Shown here: positions 37,889 through 47,268 of the stretch, one piece after another | Position numbering within the stretch: the stretch's first letter is position 1 | Layout of the letters: each line of letters opens with the position of its first letter | Assembly: GCF_021440195.1 (NCBI RefSeq) | Contig: NZ_JAJTSZ010000001.1 | Location: forward strand, 1,116,001-1,180,000 | DNA length: 64,000 nucleotides | DNA from: Dyadobacter sp. CY356 | Lineage (GTDB): Bacteria; Bacteroidota; Bacteroidia; Cytophagales; Spirosomataceae | Direction: 5' to 3' | Translations under genes and position numbers: made by a program | Notes under the pieces: model-generated | The model's database searches: none | What the model was told of the DNA's origin: nothing | What the model saw: only the letters and a program-made list of their open reading frames with translations

Positions 37889-38911
37889 TTAACGCCACCC
37901 GAGTCCTGGTGCTACTTGCTCTAAAATAGAAGATAGCAGATGAAGATTGTAATCAACCCCTAGTGTATTAGGTATTGTTAACAGGACAGTATCCGCTTCC
38001 TTGATGGCTTCGTCCTTAGCTAATTCTTCGATGAGCTGTTCTGGTTCTGCAGCATAGCTTCTACCGAATATAGCACGTTTGTCCTGTTCAATCATTCCGA
38101 TTTTATCTCTTTGATCGGATTGCTGTCCAAAGTAATAGCGGTCCTGATCGTTTACTATTGCAAAAATCGAGCGGCTAACCGATACACGTGGTTCGCGCTG
38201 GTGTCCTGCCTTTTTCCAAGCTTCTTTATACAACCTGATCTGTTCGGCTTGCTGCACATGAAATGGCTTACCGTTTTCATCGTATTTTAGGGTAGAACTT
38301 TGGAGATACATTCCGTTCTCAGCTGCCCAAACAGCAGTAGCATTAGAAGCCGCCCCCCACCAGATACGTTCGCGTAATCCTTCCGAGTATGGTTCCAGGC
38401 GTAGTAAGCCAGGTGGGTTCGGAAACATCGGGTTTGGGTTTGGCTGCGCAAATCCTACACCCTGTAGTCTTTCCAGAAATTCGAGTGCTTTGCGGCGTCC
38501 CATGTCCCCGTCGTTTTCTCCCTCAGCAGGTTCGTATCCAAAATGCCGCCATCCGTCAATTACTTGCTCAGGTGAACCTCTGCTAACGCCCAGCTGCAAT
38601 CGCCCCTGTGAAATTAAATCTGCTGCGCTGGCGTCTTCCACCATATACAGTGGATTTTCGTAACGCATGTCAATGACACCCGTGCCTATCTCTATCCTGC
38701 TTGTTTTAGCACCAATTGCTGAAAGCAGCGGAAAAGGAGATGCTAGCTGAGATGCAAAATGATGCACGCGAAAATAAGCGCCGTCTAAACCGATTTCTTC
38801 GGCGGCAACAGCCAGATCAATAGATTGAAGTAAGGTGTCACTAGCAGTCTGAGCTTTATAAGCCGGATGGTCAGCCCAATGCCCAAACGATAAAAATCCA
38901 ATTTTCTTCAT
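37889..38911 (-). CDS. LLM-class flavin-dependent oxidoreductase
   Basis: A 340-residue (beta/alpha)8 luciferase-like monooxygenase. Visible are the N-terminal strand IGFLSFGHW, the helix AVAAEEIGLDGAYFRVHHF, the region IEIGTGVIDMRYENPLYMVEDASAADLIS, and the GRLQLGVSRGSPEQV phosphate/flavin-binding turn. The GVSRGSP form (rather than GxGxG) is common in the bacterial LLM group using FMN with a partner reductase. Substrate unknown. No regulator is directly adjacent. It converges with the FAD monooxygenase gene. Confidence 0.92.
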   Translation of the reverse strand: MKKIGFLSFGHWADHPAYKAQTASDTLLQSIDLAVAAEEIGLDGAYFRVHHFASQLASPFPLLSAIGAKTSRIEIGTGVIDMRYENPLYMVEDASAADLISQGRLQLGVSRGSPEQVIDGWRHFGYEPAEGENDGDMGRRKALEFLERLQGVGFAQPNPNPMFPNPPGLLRLEPYSEGLRERIWWGAASNATAVWAAENGMYLQSSTLKYDENGKPFHVQQAEQIRLYKEAWKKAGHQREPRVSVSRSIFAIVNDQDRYYFGQQSDQRDKIGMIEQDKRAIFGRSYAAEPEQLIEELAKDEAIKEADTVLLTIPNTLGVDYNLHLLSSILEQVAPGLGWR

Positions 38912-39301
38912 GACATATCTTTCAGTTTCATTTAAGGATTAGAAAGAATATTGAGTGTTAAAAGTTCCTGGTTTAGGATGCGTTTTGGAATTAGGCGGCC
39001 AGTGTTAAGAAGTCTGGCTAAAAAGCCGCACCGAAGATTAAAGAATTTACCAAAACAACAATCCGAATACCAATGAATTGATGGGAGTATACAAATAAAA
39101 AGACTTCCCATGCTTAGAATAATTTTACATTTTTACTTGTTACGGTATAATTACTGGTTTACATGCAGGTACCTCACTTTGATCACTCTGCAAAGAAGGT
39201 TCAAAGTCTTGTTTCTATAAATCAGAAGGGGCAGGCAATTAAAGATTAGTAACAGCAACCGTATTTTTTCATGTTATATTCTTGTCAGTTGTTAGTCCTT
39301 C
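38912..39301. other. Intergenic, no gene seen
   Basis: About 390 bases between two minus-strand genes. It must hold the promoter of the LLM oxidoreductase gene and the 3' end of the FGGY kinase transcript. No exact TAnnTTTG element or strong terminator stem was found. Confidence 0.5.
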
Positions 39302-40915
39302 TCAATGCTTGCGGTTTTCGACGAAATGATCTACTGCGGCTTGTTGTATTACAAGCCCTTTTTTGTAGCGCTCCATGTATAGTGTAAAGCCATTCAAATC
39401 TTCATTGTCAGCGTAAAGCTTTTTGCCCTGTACATTCTTGAATATTTTATTGGCAAGGTAGCTAGCCAAGGTTTCGTGCTGCTCTTTATTAATTAGAAAA
39501 CATGCCAGCACTGCCATTCCCCACGCGCCGCCCTCGCTGGCCGTGGGCATGACCGAAACAGGTACGTTCAGCGATGCAGCACACATTTTCTGTCCGACCT
39601 TGGGTATTTTAAACATTCCTCCATGAGCTAAAATACAATCAATGTTCAGGTGCTCTTTTTCGGTCAAAATATCAATTCCGATTCTAAGGGCGGCAAATGC
39701 GGAAAACAAATGCATCCTCATAAAGTTGGCAAGGTTAAACCGGCTTTCGGCAGAACGGACAAAAAGCGGACGGCCTTTTGCAAATCCGGTGATGTTTTCA
39801 GCTGAATAATAGCCGTAACTTAGCAAGCCGCCGCCGTCAGCGTCCGCTTCCATGGCTTTGTTGAAAAGGATGTTGAAAATCTGGCTGGTATCAGCATTCA
39901 AGCCCATTGCCTGAGAAAATTCTGAGAATAAGCTCACCCATGCATTGATATCGCTGGAACAGTTGTTGGCAAGAACCATTGCCACAGGACTACCTTCCGG
40001 TGTATTGATGATGTCAATTTCAGGATAAACGGAGGATAAATTTTTTTCGAGCACCAACATGGCAAAAATGGAGGTGCCTGCCGAAACATTTCCTGTACGC
40101 TTTTGAACACTGTTTGTAGCGACCATACCTGTTCCGGCATCGCCTTCGGGTGGACATAGAGGAATACCGGCTTTCAGGTTGCCAGATGGATCCAGTAACA
40201 AGGCACCGGCTTGATGGAGATATCCGGCATGTTCTCCGGCAGCATTTACCTTGGGAAGAATTTCTTTAATGTTCCATCCGTAATTTTTTCCGGCAGTCAG
40301 ATCGTCAAAAATAGCCAGCATGCCTTCATTGAACTGCTTTGTAGATTCATCAATGGGGAACATACCGGAAGCATCGCAAACACCAAGGGCCCTTTTGCCG
40401 GTCAGGCGCCAATGAATGTAACCGGACAAAGTTGTTATATAATCTATGTGGTTTACATGCTCTTCATTATCCAAAATGGCCTGATACAGATGTGCTATGC
40501 TCCAACGCTGCGGTACCTTAAACTGGAATTTTTCGGTGAGCTCCGATGCAGCCGTTTTCGTAGTGGCATTGCGCCAGGTGCGGAATGGAACCAGCAAATC
40601 TCCTGCCTTATCCAAAGCAATGTAGCCTTGCATCATGGCAGAGCATCCCATAGATCCAATTCTTTGTAACGTAATTTCGTATTTATTTTCAACATCTAAT
40701 TTTAACTGACGGTAAGCTTCCTGTAGCCCATAAATCATCTGATCGAGTGAATATGTCCAGTAACCGTCAATTAATTGATTTTCCCATTCGTAGCTGCTGG
40801 ATGCAATTATTGAAAAATTGCGGTCTATCAAAACAGCTTTGATTCTGGTGGAGCCCAGTTCTATTCCCAGTGAAGTTTCTCCTTTGATGATTGCATGTTT
40901 AATATTTTGATTCAT
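39302..40915 (-). CDS. FGGY-family carbohydrate kinase, probable L-ribulokinase type
   Basis: A 537-residue sugar kinase. The N-terminal phosphate-1 motif is [16 protein letters not shown], the hinge and catalytic Asp lie in [16 protein letters not shown] followed by [13 protein letters not shown], and the C-terminal ATP-site segment is [17 protein letters not shown]. The overall sequence strongly resembles the Bacteroides-type L-ribulokinase, which phosphorylates L-ribulose in the L-arabinose pathway; this is recalled from family knowledge and not tested. It stands alone here, without isomerase or epimerase genes. Functionally it would fit the GH43 arabinose locus 30 kb away. D-xylulokinase is the main alternative. 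Confidence 0.85.
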   Translation of the reverse strand: MNQNIKHAIIKGETSLGIELGSTRIKAVLIDRNFSIIASSSYEWENQLIDGYWTYSLDQMIYGLQEAYRQLKLDVENKYEITLQRIGSMGCSAMMQGYIALDKAGDLLVPFRTWRNATTKTAASELTEKFQFKVPQRWSIAHLYQAILDNEEHVNHIDYITTLSGYIHWRLTGKRALGVCDASGMFPIDESTKQFNEGMLAIFDDLTAGKNYGWNIKEILPKVNAAGEHAGYLHQAGALLLDPSGNLKAGIPLCPPEGDAGTGMVATNSVQKRTGNVSAGTSIFAMLVLEKNLSSVYPEIDIINTPEGSPVAMVLANNCSSDINAWVSLFSEFSQAMGLNADTSQIFNILFNKAMEADADGGGLLSYGYYSAENITGFAKGRPLFVRSAESRFNLANFMRMHLFSAFAALRIGIDILTEKEHLNIDCILAHGGMFKIPKVGQKMCAASLNVPVSVMPTASEGGAWGMAVLACFLINKEQHETLASYLANKIFKNVQGKKLYADNEDLNGFTLYMERYKKGLVIQQAAVDHFVENRKH

Positions 40916-41069
40916 AATGGTTTGATTTTTTTTTGACTTACTTATGTTTGATAAAATAGATACAGTCGGAATTCTTTAATAGAATAATCTAATTTAATAA
41001 TGGTTCAATCTTACCGGAGACAAATGTAAATATTAAATGTCAAAAGTACACTTAAATCCAAATTTTAGT

Positions 41070-41077
41070 TATTTTTG
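41070..41077 (+). promoter_or_regulatory. -7 element candidate for the PNPOx-like gene
   Basis: TATTTTTG fits TAnnTTTG and lies 25 bp before the ATG at 41102, a suitable distance for a short leader. No good TTG is found 19-20 bp upstream. On the other strand, TACATTTG (41028-41021) similarly precedes the FGGY kinase gene. Confidence 0.4.
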
Positions 41078-41101
41078 GTAAAAAAATTAGAATAATTCAA
41101 T

Positions 41102-41659
41102 ATGGGAAAGCAACTGGAACAGATTACACCAGAATTACAGGCCTTTATTAAGGACCAGAAAATATTTTTTGTGGCCACCGCAGCATGCGACGGATTGGTC
41201 AACCTGTCGCCAAAAGGAATGGATAGTATCAGGGTTTTATCTGCAAACCGTGTTATCTGGCTTAATGTTACCGGAAGTGGTAATGAAACGGCTGCACACC
41301 TTTTAGAAAACAACCGGATTACAATCATGTTTTGCGCTTTCGAGGGAAAACCGTTGATCCTGCGTCTGTACGGCAAAGGCCAAGCTTATCATCCTTACGA
41401 TTCTGAATGGAATCAATACATTACCTATTTTCCACCCATGACAGGTGCAAGACAAATTTTTGATATCAAAGTCGATATGGTACAAACCTCCTGTGGCATG
41501 GCAGTTCCTTTCATGGATTACAACCGTGAAAGGGACGAGCTGAACAAATGGGCAGATAAAAAAGGAGCAGAAGGTATCAGGGAATATTGGAACGAAAGAA
41601 ACACTGAAAGCTTAGACGGACTGACGACTGGTATTTTGGAGCCTAATGCGGATTTATGA
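41102..41659 (+). CDS. Pyridoxamine 5'-phosphate oxidase family (FMN-binding split barrel) protein
   Basis: A 185-residue protein with the FMN-binding split-barrel fold. The N-terminal part reads FIKDQKIFFVATAACDGLVNLSPKG, followed by VIWLNVTGSGNETAAHLLEN, typical of the general PNPOx-like group that binds FMN or F420 and reduces small molecules. It lacks the C-terminal dimerisation domain of true PdxH, so a role in vitamin B6 synthesis is unlikely. The activity is not known. Divergent from the FGGY kinase gene. Confidence 0.9.
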   Translation: MGKQLEQITPELQAFIKDQKIFFVATAACDGLVNLSPKGMDSIRVLSANRVIWLNVTGSGNETAAHLLENNRITIMFCAFEGKPLILRLYGKGQAYHPYDSEWNQYITYFPPMTGARQIFDIKVDMVQTSCGMAVPFMDYNRERDELNKWADKKGAEGIREYWNERNTESLDGLTTGILEPNADL

Positions 41660-41704
41660 ATAGTACGGCGATTTATTAACTGCCGGTAAATAAGTTAGTG
41701 CGCT

Positions 41705-41830
41705 TTAACACAATTCGATCTTACAGATTCTGGACTCTTCATCCCAGGGGTAATAGCCTTGGGTGATGTATTTGAATCCGAATTTTTCAAAGTATCCGGC
41801 AAGATCTGTGGATAGGTGAAGAAATGCGGC
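41705..41830 (-). pseudogene. GNAT N-acetyltransferase, C-terminal remnant
   Basis: A minus-strand frame without a start codon reads LHLSTDLAGYFEKFGFKYI and then TQGYYPWDEESRICKIELC before TAA at 41707-41705. This is the characteristic end of a GNAT acetyltransferase (motif B: Tyr-(Phe/Tyr)-Glu-Lys-Phe-Gly-Phe). The frame is open only to about 41884 and the upstream residues no longer match, so the acetyl-CoA-binding half is missing. It points to deletion or decay in the following 600 bases. Confidence 0.75.
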
Positions 41831-42446
41831 GAGTAACGTCGTAAGGAAAACTCTTGAAATGGCTGAAACGCTTAAAAAAGTATCCTAGACCCGCTCGTAA
41901 CTAATCGTTATTATTGATCCGGTAACAGCGCAGCATGAATGCAGAAAACTCTCTGGCGTCTGGGGCAACGCGTTACTTTCTTAGAATTTTTTCATAACCT
42001 TCATGAACATAAGAACGTGTACCGAAATACTATTGTTTAAATCAGTACACTTTTTTGATTTATAAATCATGAAGCAAACCGGCAGCGGCGCTGTTTTGAT
42101 ACTTGTACTTTAAATCGGTACAGCTTCACTATTATTGGATTCTATCGGCATATCAGAGCGGCGTAAGGGTGATCTACAAACTCTGAGGCAAAAAGGGATT
42201 ATACCTTTACTCAAACCAGTAGATTCAATGTGTAAACCGTCAGAACTCCACCCGGCGCCCAAAAATCGATCATTAAGTATAAAATTCGAATACTGCCCTG
42301 TCTAAGCTCTAATGAGTTTAGGGGAAATATGGGGAGCAGAACAACTCCTATATTCTCCTTAAATGAATTTAATTGGTTATCATACAACGTCTTGCATAAC
42401 AAGATTCCGGCAGTAGTGTTACGTATTAACTTTGACATTTAGTACT
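41831..42446. other. Decayed intergenic region
   Basis: About 600 bases without an intact gene, to the right of the GNAT remnant. Several short frames without starts exist (for example plus-strand NVVRKTLEMAETLKKVS ending near 41888) but none is recognisable. No transposase or repeat was seen that would explain the loss. Confidence 0.45.
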
Positions 42447-42884
42447 ATGAAATTCTATCAGTTAAGAACTGCGATGTTTTACTCGGCTGCGCTATTATTT
42501 CTTATTGCTTCCGTAGTGTTTATCATAATTCCGCCTGCAAAGCCGTGGGCGTTATTTGCAATTACTTTTTTTATTGTAATCATTCTTGCGGTATTTTATA
42601 AGTTAGAAATTACTTTGACTGAAAGGGCTCTGTTTTTCAGCTTTGGAATCGGACTGATCCAAAAACACATAGAACTTTCAGAGGTTTTTAAGGCCGAAGC
42701 GGTAAAAAATCCCTGGTGGCTGGGCTGGGGCATTCGCCTGGGTACTGACTACACTTTGTATAGTGTTTCTGGATTACACGCAGTTGTTATTTTTTTGAAA
42801 GGAAATAAAAAAAAGTTAATTATTGGCACCAATGCACCCGAAGAGCTTGCAGCCAGCATTAATCAAAATTTAGTAATTCGATGA
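42447..42884 (+). CDS. Small membrane protein with PH-like domain, hypothetical
   Basis: A 145-residue protein starting at the ATG at 42447 (MKFYQLRTAMFYS); a TTG start at 42432 is less likely. Two membrane helices occupy about 12-30 and 38-55. They are followed by a beta-rich domain with LTERALFFSFGIGLIQKHIELSEVFKAEAVKNP and WWLGWGIRLG, the pattern of bacterial PH-domain membrane proteins. The two-helix plus PH-like arrangement is known in many uncharacterised envelope proteins. No functional link to neighbours; it converges with the RND operon. Confidence 0.65.
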   Translation: MKFYQLRTAMFYSAALLFLIASVVFIIIPPAKPWALFAITFFIVIILAVFYKLEITLTERALFFSFGIGLIQKHIELSEVFKAEAVKNPWWLGWGIRLGTDYTLYSVSGLHAVVIFLKGNKKKLIIGTNAPEELAASINQNLVIR

Positions 42885-42982
42885 CTAAGCGTCAGCAAAA
42901 GAATCTAGCCTCGATTTTTGGTATCTGATAATTTAGTGTCCACCGTGATAAGAGCAGACCATCTAGATCGGAGTCAGGGCGC

Positions 42983-43003
42983 GGCCTTAGCTTAACTAAG
43001 GCC
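42983..43003. terminator. Hairpin between convergent genes, possible terminator
   Basis: GGCCTTAG (42983-42990) and CTAAGGCC (42996-43003) form a perfect 8-bp stem with a 5-nt loop. No proper U-run follows in either direction, so it is a weaker terminator candidate. It lies between the small membrane protein gene and the end of the efflux operon. Confidence 0.5.
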
Positions 43004-43032
43004 TTGAAGATTTCACCAATCACTATAATATT

Positions 43033-46000
43033 TCAGGGATACCGGCTATCTGGTTTGAGAAAAATTGCATTGAATCTATCCTTCCACTTTTCAATTATTG
43101 TGTACATCACAGGCACGAATACCAGCGTAAAAATCAGTGAACTTGTCAATCCACCAATAATCACCCACGCCATCCCATTCTTGGTTTCCGAACCAGCGTC
43201 AGAAGATAATGCCATAGGTAACATGCCCAGGATCATAGCAAGCGTAGTCATCAGGATCGGACGTAGCCTTTCTCTGCCGGCGGCAATCAACGCATCTTTT
43301 ACAGACAAACCTTTTTCTTTTTCTTGGTTGGTAAAGTCAACAATTAAAATAGCATTCTTTGCGACCAGGCCAAGTAGCATAATAATGCCCAGGATGGAGA
43401 ACAAATTGACCGTATTCAAGGTCAGTGCCAGAGCAAGTATGGCACCGATGACTGCTACCGGTAAGGAGAATAGTACGACAAAGGGATAAACAAGGCTTTC
43501 GTATAAGGCGACCATAACAAGGTAGATCAGTAGTATACCCAGACCAACTGCCAGAAAAAGGCTGCTAAATGCATCGTTTTGGTTCTTGCCAAATCCTGCT
43601 TCAATAACCTGTACACCTGCCGGCATCTTTGTTTTCGCTAATTCTGTTTTGATCTCGGTCGAAATACTTCCTGCGGGGCGCCCCACTGCAATAGCGTTTA
43701 CAGTTACTGAATTGAGCCTGTCCTTCCGTTCCAACACCGATTGGCTCGTAGTTTCGGTAATATCGGCGACGGCTTCCAGTGGTATGGTGGCACCTTTTGA
43801 ATTATGCAAATTAAACTTTTTTACGTCTTCAATTGTCCTTGTGTTTGAAGCATCCAGTTGCAGATTGATGGCATATTCGTCACCATTCTCCCTAAATTTA
43901 GTGTTATCGTTGCCACTGAATGCAAATTGTACGGCGCTTCCTGCATCATTTACCGATACATCATATTGCGCCAGCTTTTCCCTGTTTAGAGCAATTGATA
44001 TTTGGGGTTTAGCTTCTTTGCTGCTGTACTGCACATAGTCAGTTCCAGGAATTTTCTCAACAATATTTTTGACTACCGCGGCGGCTTTCATAATTGAATC
44101 TCTGTTTACGCCTTCCAGGGCCAATTGGATATCAAAGCTTGCATTTCCAGTCATTCCTACGGTTTTGATTGTTGGTTTTACGCCGGGTATGTCAATAATT
44201 TCGTCGCGGATTGTTCGTCCGAACTCGGCTGTGCTCATGCTGCGTTTGTCTACATCCACAAGCTGAATTGATATTTCTGCCAGATTACTGTTGGATGAGG
44301 CGTTGCTGCCCATCGAGGCACCGGTTTGGGAACCCACATTTGAAAAGACGTTAACCACCTCGCTATGTTTTAGAATGATCTTTTCGATCTGGGCAATCTT
44401 GGCATTGGTTTCTTTCAAAGGTGTATTTCCGGCAAGGTCTATCTGAATGTTAAGCTCTCCGCGATCTGATTGGGGAATGAATTCAGTCCCTACAAAGCCC
44501 GCAGGAAGCAAAGCGACTGAGCCGATGATCAGGGCCATAACGGTAATGATTACATAGCGTCTATGAGCAAGCGACCACATAAGAACTTTGGTGTAAAACT
44601 CACGGAAGCTATCAATCAGCGATTCAAACCATAAGTTTATTTTACCCCATAATGTGTCGTTGTCAAGATGTGTGAGCTTTCCCCAGCGTGATGCCAGCAA
44701 GGGTGTAAGTGTAAAAGCGACCAGTAAACTTAGCAGTGTGGAGAAAACTACGACCAGCGCATACTCTTTTACGATATTTCCGATCATACCGCCGACAAGG
44801 CTTAATGGTAGAAATACAACAATGTCCACCAACGTAATGGCCAGCGCAGTGAATCCAATCTCATTTCGGCCATCTAGTGCTGCGGTTCGCTTATCTTTTC
44901 CCATTTCCATGTGCCGGTATATGTTTTCAAGAATTACGATGCTGTCATCTACCAGGATACCTACCACTAGCGATAGGCTCATTAAACTCATCATATTTAA
45001 CGAAAAGTCAGAAGCCCACATGAGAATAAAAGTCGGAATCATAGCTGATGGCAACGCGACCAAAACAAACATCGAGCTTCGCAGGCTATGCATAAAAAAC
45101 AGCATGACGAAGGCGACAATAATTACTGCCAGAAACAAATCGTGGGCCACTGCGTCTACTGACGCCTGCGTGTAAATGGACTGGTCGGAAGCGATGTTGT
45201 AGTCGAAATTAGTGGATGCATAGGTCTTTTTTAAATCTTCCATCCGCTGCTTGGCAAGCTCACTGACTTTTACGGTATTGGCATCTGATTGCTTTTTTAT
45301 TTCAATACCAATCGCTGGCTGACTATTCAGCCGGTTCAGCTGTGTTGCGTTCTGCTTGCCGTCGGTAACCGAAGCGACATCTTTCAATAAGACCCGGCTT
45401 CCATTGTCACCCTGACGGATGACAACATCTCTAAGCTGTTGTACTGTCTGAACTTTGGCATTCAGATCTAATGAGTATCGGCTGTTTTTACTTTCTATTT
45501 TACCGGCAGGAAAAGAAGCCCCGCTGGAATTGACTGCAGTATTTACATCCAATAAAGAGAGGTTATATGCTTTGAGTTTATCATTGTCAATTTCAATGTT
45601 AATCTGCCGCTCAGTTCCGCCGATTACATTAATCCCCGAAACGCCGGATATATTGGTGAGCATTGGTTTAATTTCTTTGTCGATAAAATCATACAGCTTG
45701 GTGTCGCTCATATCAGAGCTGATACTCAATTTTAGAATAGGCGCATCATCGGTATTCATACGGCTTACCACAGGTTCATCCACGCCATCTGGCAGAGAGG
45801 CTTTTATCTGGCTGATTTTTCTTTCAGCATCGAGCTGAGCCTCGTTGGTATTAGCACTATTGGTCAGTTCCATTGAGATAGATGAGGAACCTTCCTGAGA
45901 AGTTGAACTGATTGCGTCTACGCCTTCCACAGACGAAAGCGCATCTTCTAATGGCTTTGTAACGCTGGTCTGTACTTCTTCGGGGGATGCACCTGTGTAT

Positions 46001-46149
46001 GTAGTGCTTACTGAAATTACGTTAGCGGTGAACTTAGGTAGCAAGTTTAGACTAAGTGAATTGTAGCTGATGACACCGAACAGTATCAAGGTAACAAAGA
46101 TCACCGTTATCAGTAACGGACGTTTTATGGACAGTTCTGTAATACTCAT
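43033..46149 (-). CDS. RND-family efflux transporter permease (HAE-1/AcrB-like)
   Basis: A 1038-residue inner-membrane pump with 12 membrane helices and two large periplasmic loops; it exports hydrophobic compounds using the proton gradient. The proton-relay pair is present in TM4 (VVGILVDDSIVILENI) and the Lys in TM10 (LLGLVAKNAILIVDF). The N-terminus MSITELSIKRPLLITVIF is standard. It is the last gene of the marR-tolC-adaptor-pump operon, 38 bp after the adaptor. HAE-1 pumps export drugs, detergents or bile-like molecules; the substrate is unknown here. Confidence 0.95.
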   Translation of the reverse strand: MSITELSIKRPLLITVIFVTLILFGVISYNSLSLNLLPKFTANVISVSTTYTGASPEEVQTSVTKPLEDALSSVEGVDAISSTSQEGSSSISMELTNSANTNEAQLDAERKISQIKASLPDGVDEPVVSRMNTDDAPILKLSISSDMSDTKLYDFIDKEIKPMLTNISGVSGINVIGGTERQINIEIDNDKLKAYNLSLLDVNTAVNSSGASFPAGKIESKNSRYSLDLNAKVQTVQQLRDVVIRQGDNGSRVLLKDVASVTDGKQNATQLNRLNSQPAIGIEIKKQSDANTVKVSELAKQRMEDLKKTYASTNFDYNIASDQSIYTQASVDAVAHDLFLAVIIVAFVMLFFMHSLRSSMFVLVALPSAMIPTFILMWASDFSLNMMSLMSLSLVVGILVDDSIVILENIYRHMEMGKDKRTAALDGRNEIGFTALAITLVDIVVFLPLSLVGGMIGNIVKEYALVVVFSTLLSLLVAFTLTPLLASRWGKLTHLDNDTLWGKINLWFESLIDSFREFYTKVLMWSLAHRRYVIITVMALIIGSVALLPAGFVGTEFIPQSDRGELNIQIDLAGNTPLKETNAKIAQIEKIILKHSEVVNVFSNVGSQTGASMGSNASSNSNLAEISIQLVDVDKRSMSTAEFGRTIRDEIIDIPGVKPTIKTVGMTGNASFDIQLALEGVNRDSIMKAAAVVKNIVEKIPGTDYVQYSSKEAKPQISIALNREKLAQYDVSVNDAGSAVQFAFSGNDNTKFRENGDEYAINLQLDASNTRTIEDVKKFNLHNSKGATIPLEAVADITETTSQSVLERKDRLNSVTVNAIAVGRPAGSISTEIKTELAKTKMPAGVQVIEAGFGKNQNDAFSSLFLAVGLGILLIYLVMVALYESLVYPFVVLFSLPVAVIGAILALALTLNTVNLFSILGIIMLLGLVAKNAILIVDFTNQEKEKGLSVKDALIAAGRERLRPILMTTLAMILGMLPMALSSDAGSETKNGMAWVIIGGLTSSLIFTLVFVPVMYTIIEKWKDRFNAIFLKPDSRYP

Positions 46150-46187
46150 GGTTAATTTTTTTATTGAAGCACGTTTGAAAAGTTTGA

Positions 46188-47258
46188 TTACCGCCCCTGA
46201 TTTATTTGTGCTTGGCTACCATTAGATAAATTGATTTGTCCACTCGTGACAATCAGCTCACCCTTGCCCAGGCCACTTTTTACTTCAATGTAGTCTCCGG
46301 ATTCAAGGCCGGTGACCAATTTTCGCTCAGCAACAACACCATTGCTGTATACATACACGAATGGATTTTTAACACCATCAACTAATGCATTTTTGGGTAT
46401 CATCATCAATGACCGGCTTGAAGCAGTACCCGGGAATTCGACGTCGATATACAGTCCGACTTTCAACGGGACTGAGGCTGCATTGGCGATCAAAAGCTGC
46501 ACCATGTAATTATGATTTTCATCTCCTTTCGGGCTGATATAGCTGACAGTTCCGGGAAACTTTTCTGCCGAATATGCACTTGAAGTAACCCAGGCCGTCT
46601 GTCCTTTTTTGATAGCCATAATCTGACTTTCAGGCACACTGACATTAGCTTTCAGTGAACGCATATTTGTTACAGAGGCGATTACGGTTCCAACCCCTAC
46701 ATATTCACCCAGTACTTTTTGCTTCTCTGTGATAATACCGCTTGCCGGAGCGACAATGTTTGACTTGCTGATCTGTGTGCGCAGCTGTGCGGCTTCCAGC
46801 TTTTTTGCATCAAGCTCATATTTGGCATCCGTTACTGCATTGGCGTTTGTGGCATTGCCGGCCAGCAGTATTTTATTTCTTTCGTAATCAGAAGTGAGCT
46901 TGGTTATTGAAAGTAATGCCGCATCCAGTTTTTGCCGGGATTCGGTAACGTCAATATTTCCGATCAACTGCCCCTTTTTTACTGTTGTACCTAACTGAAT
47001 ATTTAAACTGGCTATTTTCCCCGCAACTTCTGCTGTAATTGCTGCATCTTCGTCGGCAATAATGGTTGCCGGCAGCGAGAAAGACCCATCGATCGTTTTT
47101 AATGAAACGGTATCCACGGTTACTTTAATTGCAATCTTACTTCTATCAACGGGCTTTTTTGCATTTTCGAGCTTTTCTTTATTGTTTGCTAATCCAAAGA
47201 AGATGGCTATCGGTATAAGTACTATAACCAGGATGGTTATGATTCTTTTTGGTTTCAT
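46188..47258 (-). CDS. RND efflux periplasmic adaptor (membrane fusion protein)
   Basis: A 356-residue HlyD/AcrA-type adaptor that bridges the pump and the TolC channel. The N-terminal hydrophobic segment (about 5-24, ITILVIVLIPIAIFFGL) anchors it in the inner membrane; no lipobox Cys follows. The barrel-sandwich (lipoyl) halves flank a coiled-coil hairpin (about 105-160, KLDAALLSITKLTSDYERNK), then a beta-barrel (KANVSVPESQIMAIKKGQTAW) and the membrane-proximal domain. It lies between the tolC gene (10 bp) and the pump gene (38 bp). Confidence 0.94.
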   Translation of the reverse strand: MKPKRIITILVIVLIPIAIFFGLANNKEKLENAKKPVDRSKIAIKVTVDTVSLKTIDGSFSLPATIIADEDAAITAEVAGKIASLNIQLGTTVKKGQLIGNIDVTESRQKLDAALLSITKLTSDYERNKILLAGNATNANAVTDAKYELDAKKLEAAQLRTQISKSNIVAPASGIITEKQKVLGEYVGVGTVIASVTNMRSLKANVSVPESQIMAIKKGQTAWVTSSAYSAEKFPGTVSYISPKGDENHNYMVQLLIANAASVPLKVGLYIDVEFPGTASSRSLMMIPKNALVDGVKNPFVYVYSNGVVAERKLVTGLESGDYIEVKSGLGKGELIVTSGQINLSNGSQAQINQGR

Positions 47259-47268
47259 TATGTGAGCG

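Noticed and set aside
43004..45838. Several long plus-strand open frames (43004-43489, 43586-44038, 44654-45175, 45455-45838)
   Set aside because: They are antisense to the RND pump gene, which is certain; their translations are Ser/Ile/Thr-rich mirror sequences with no family resemblance.
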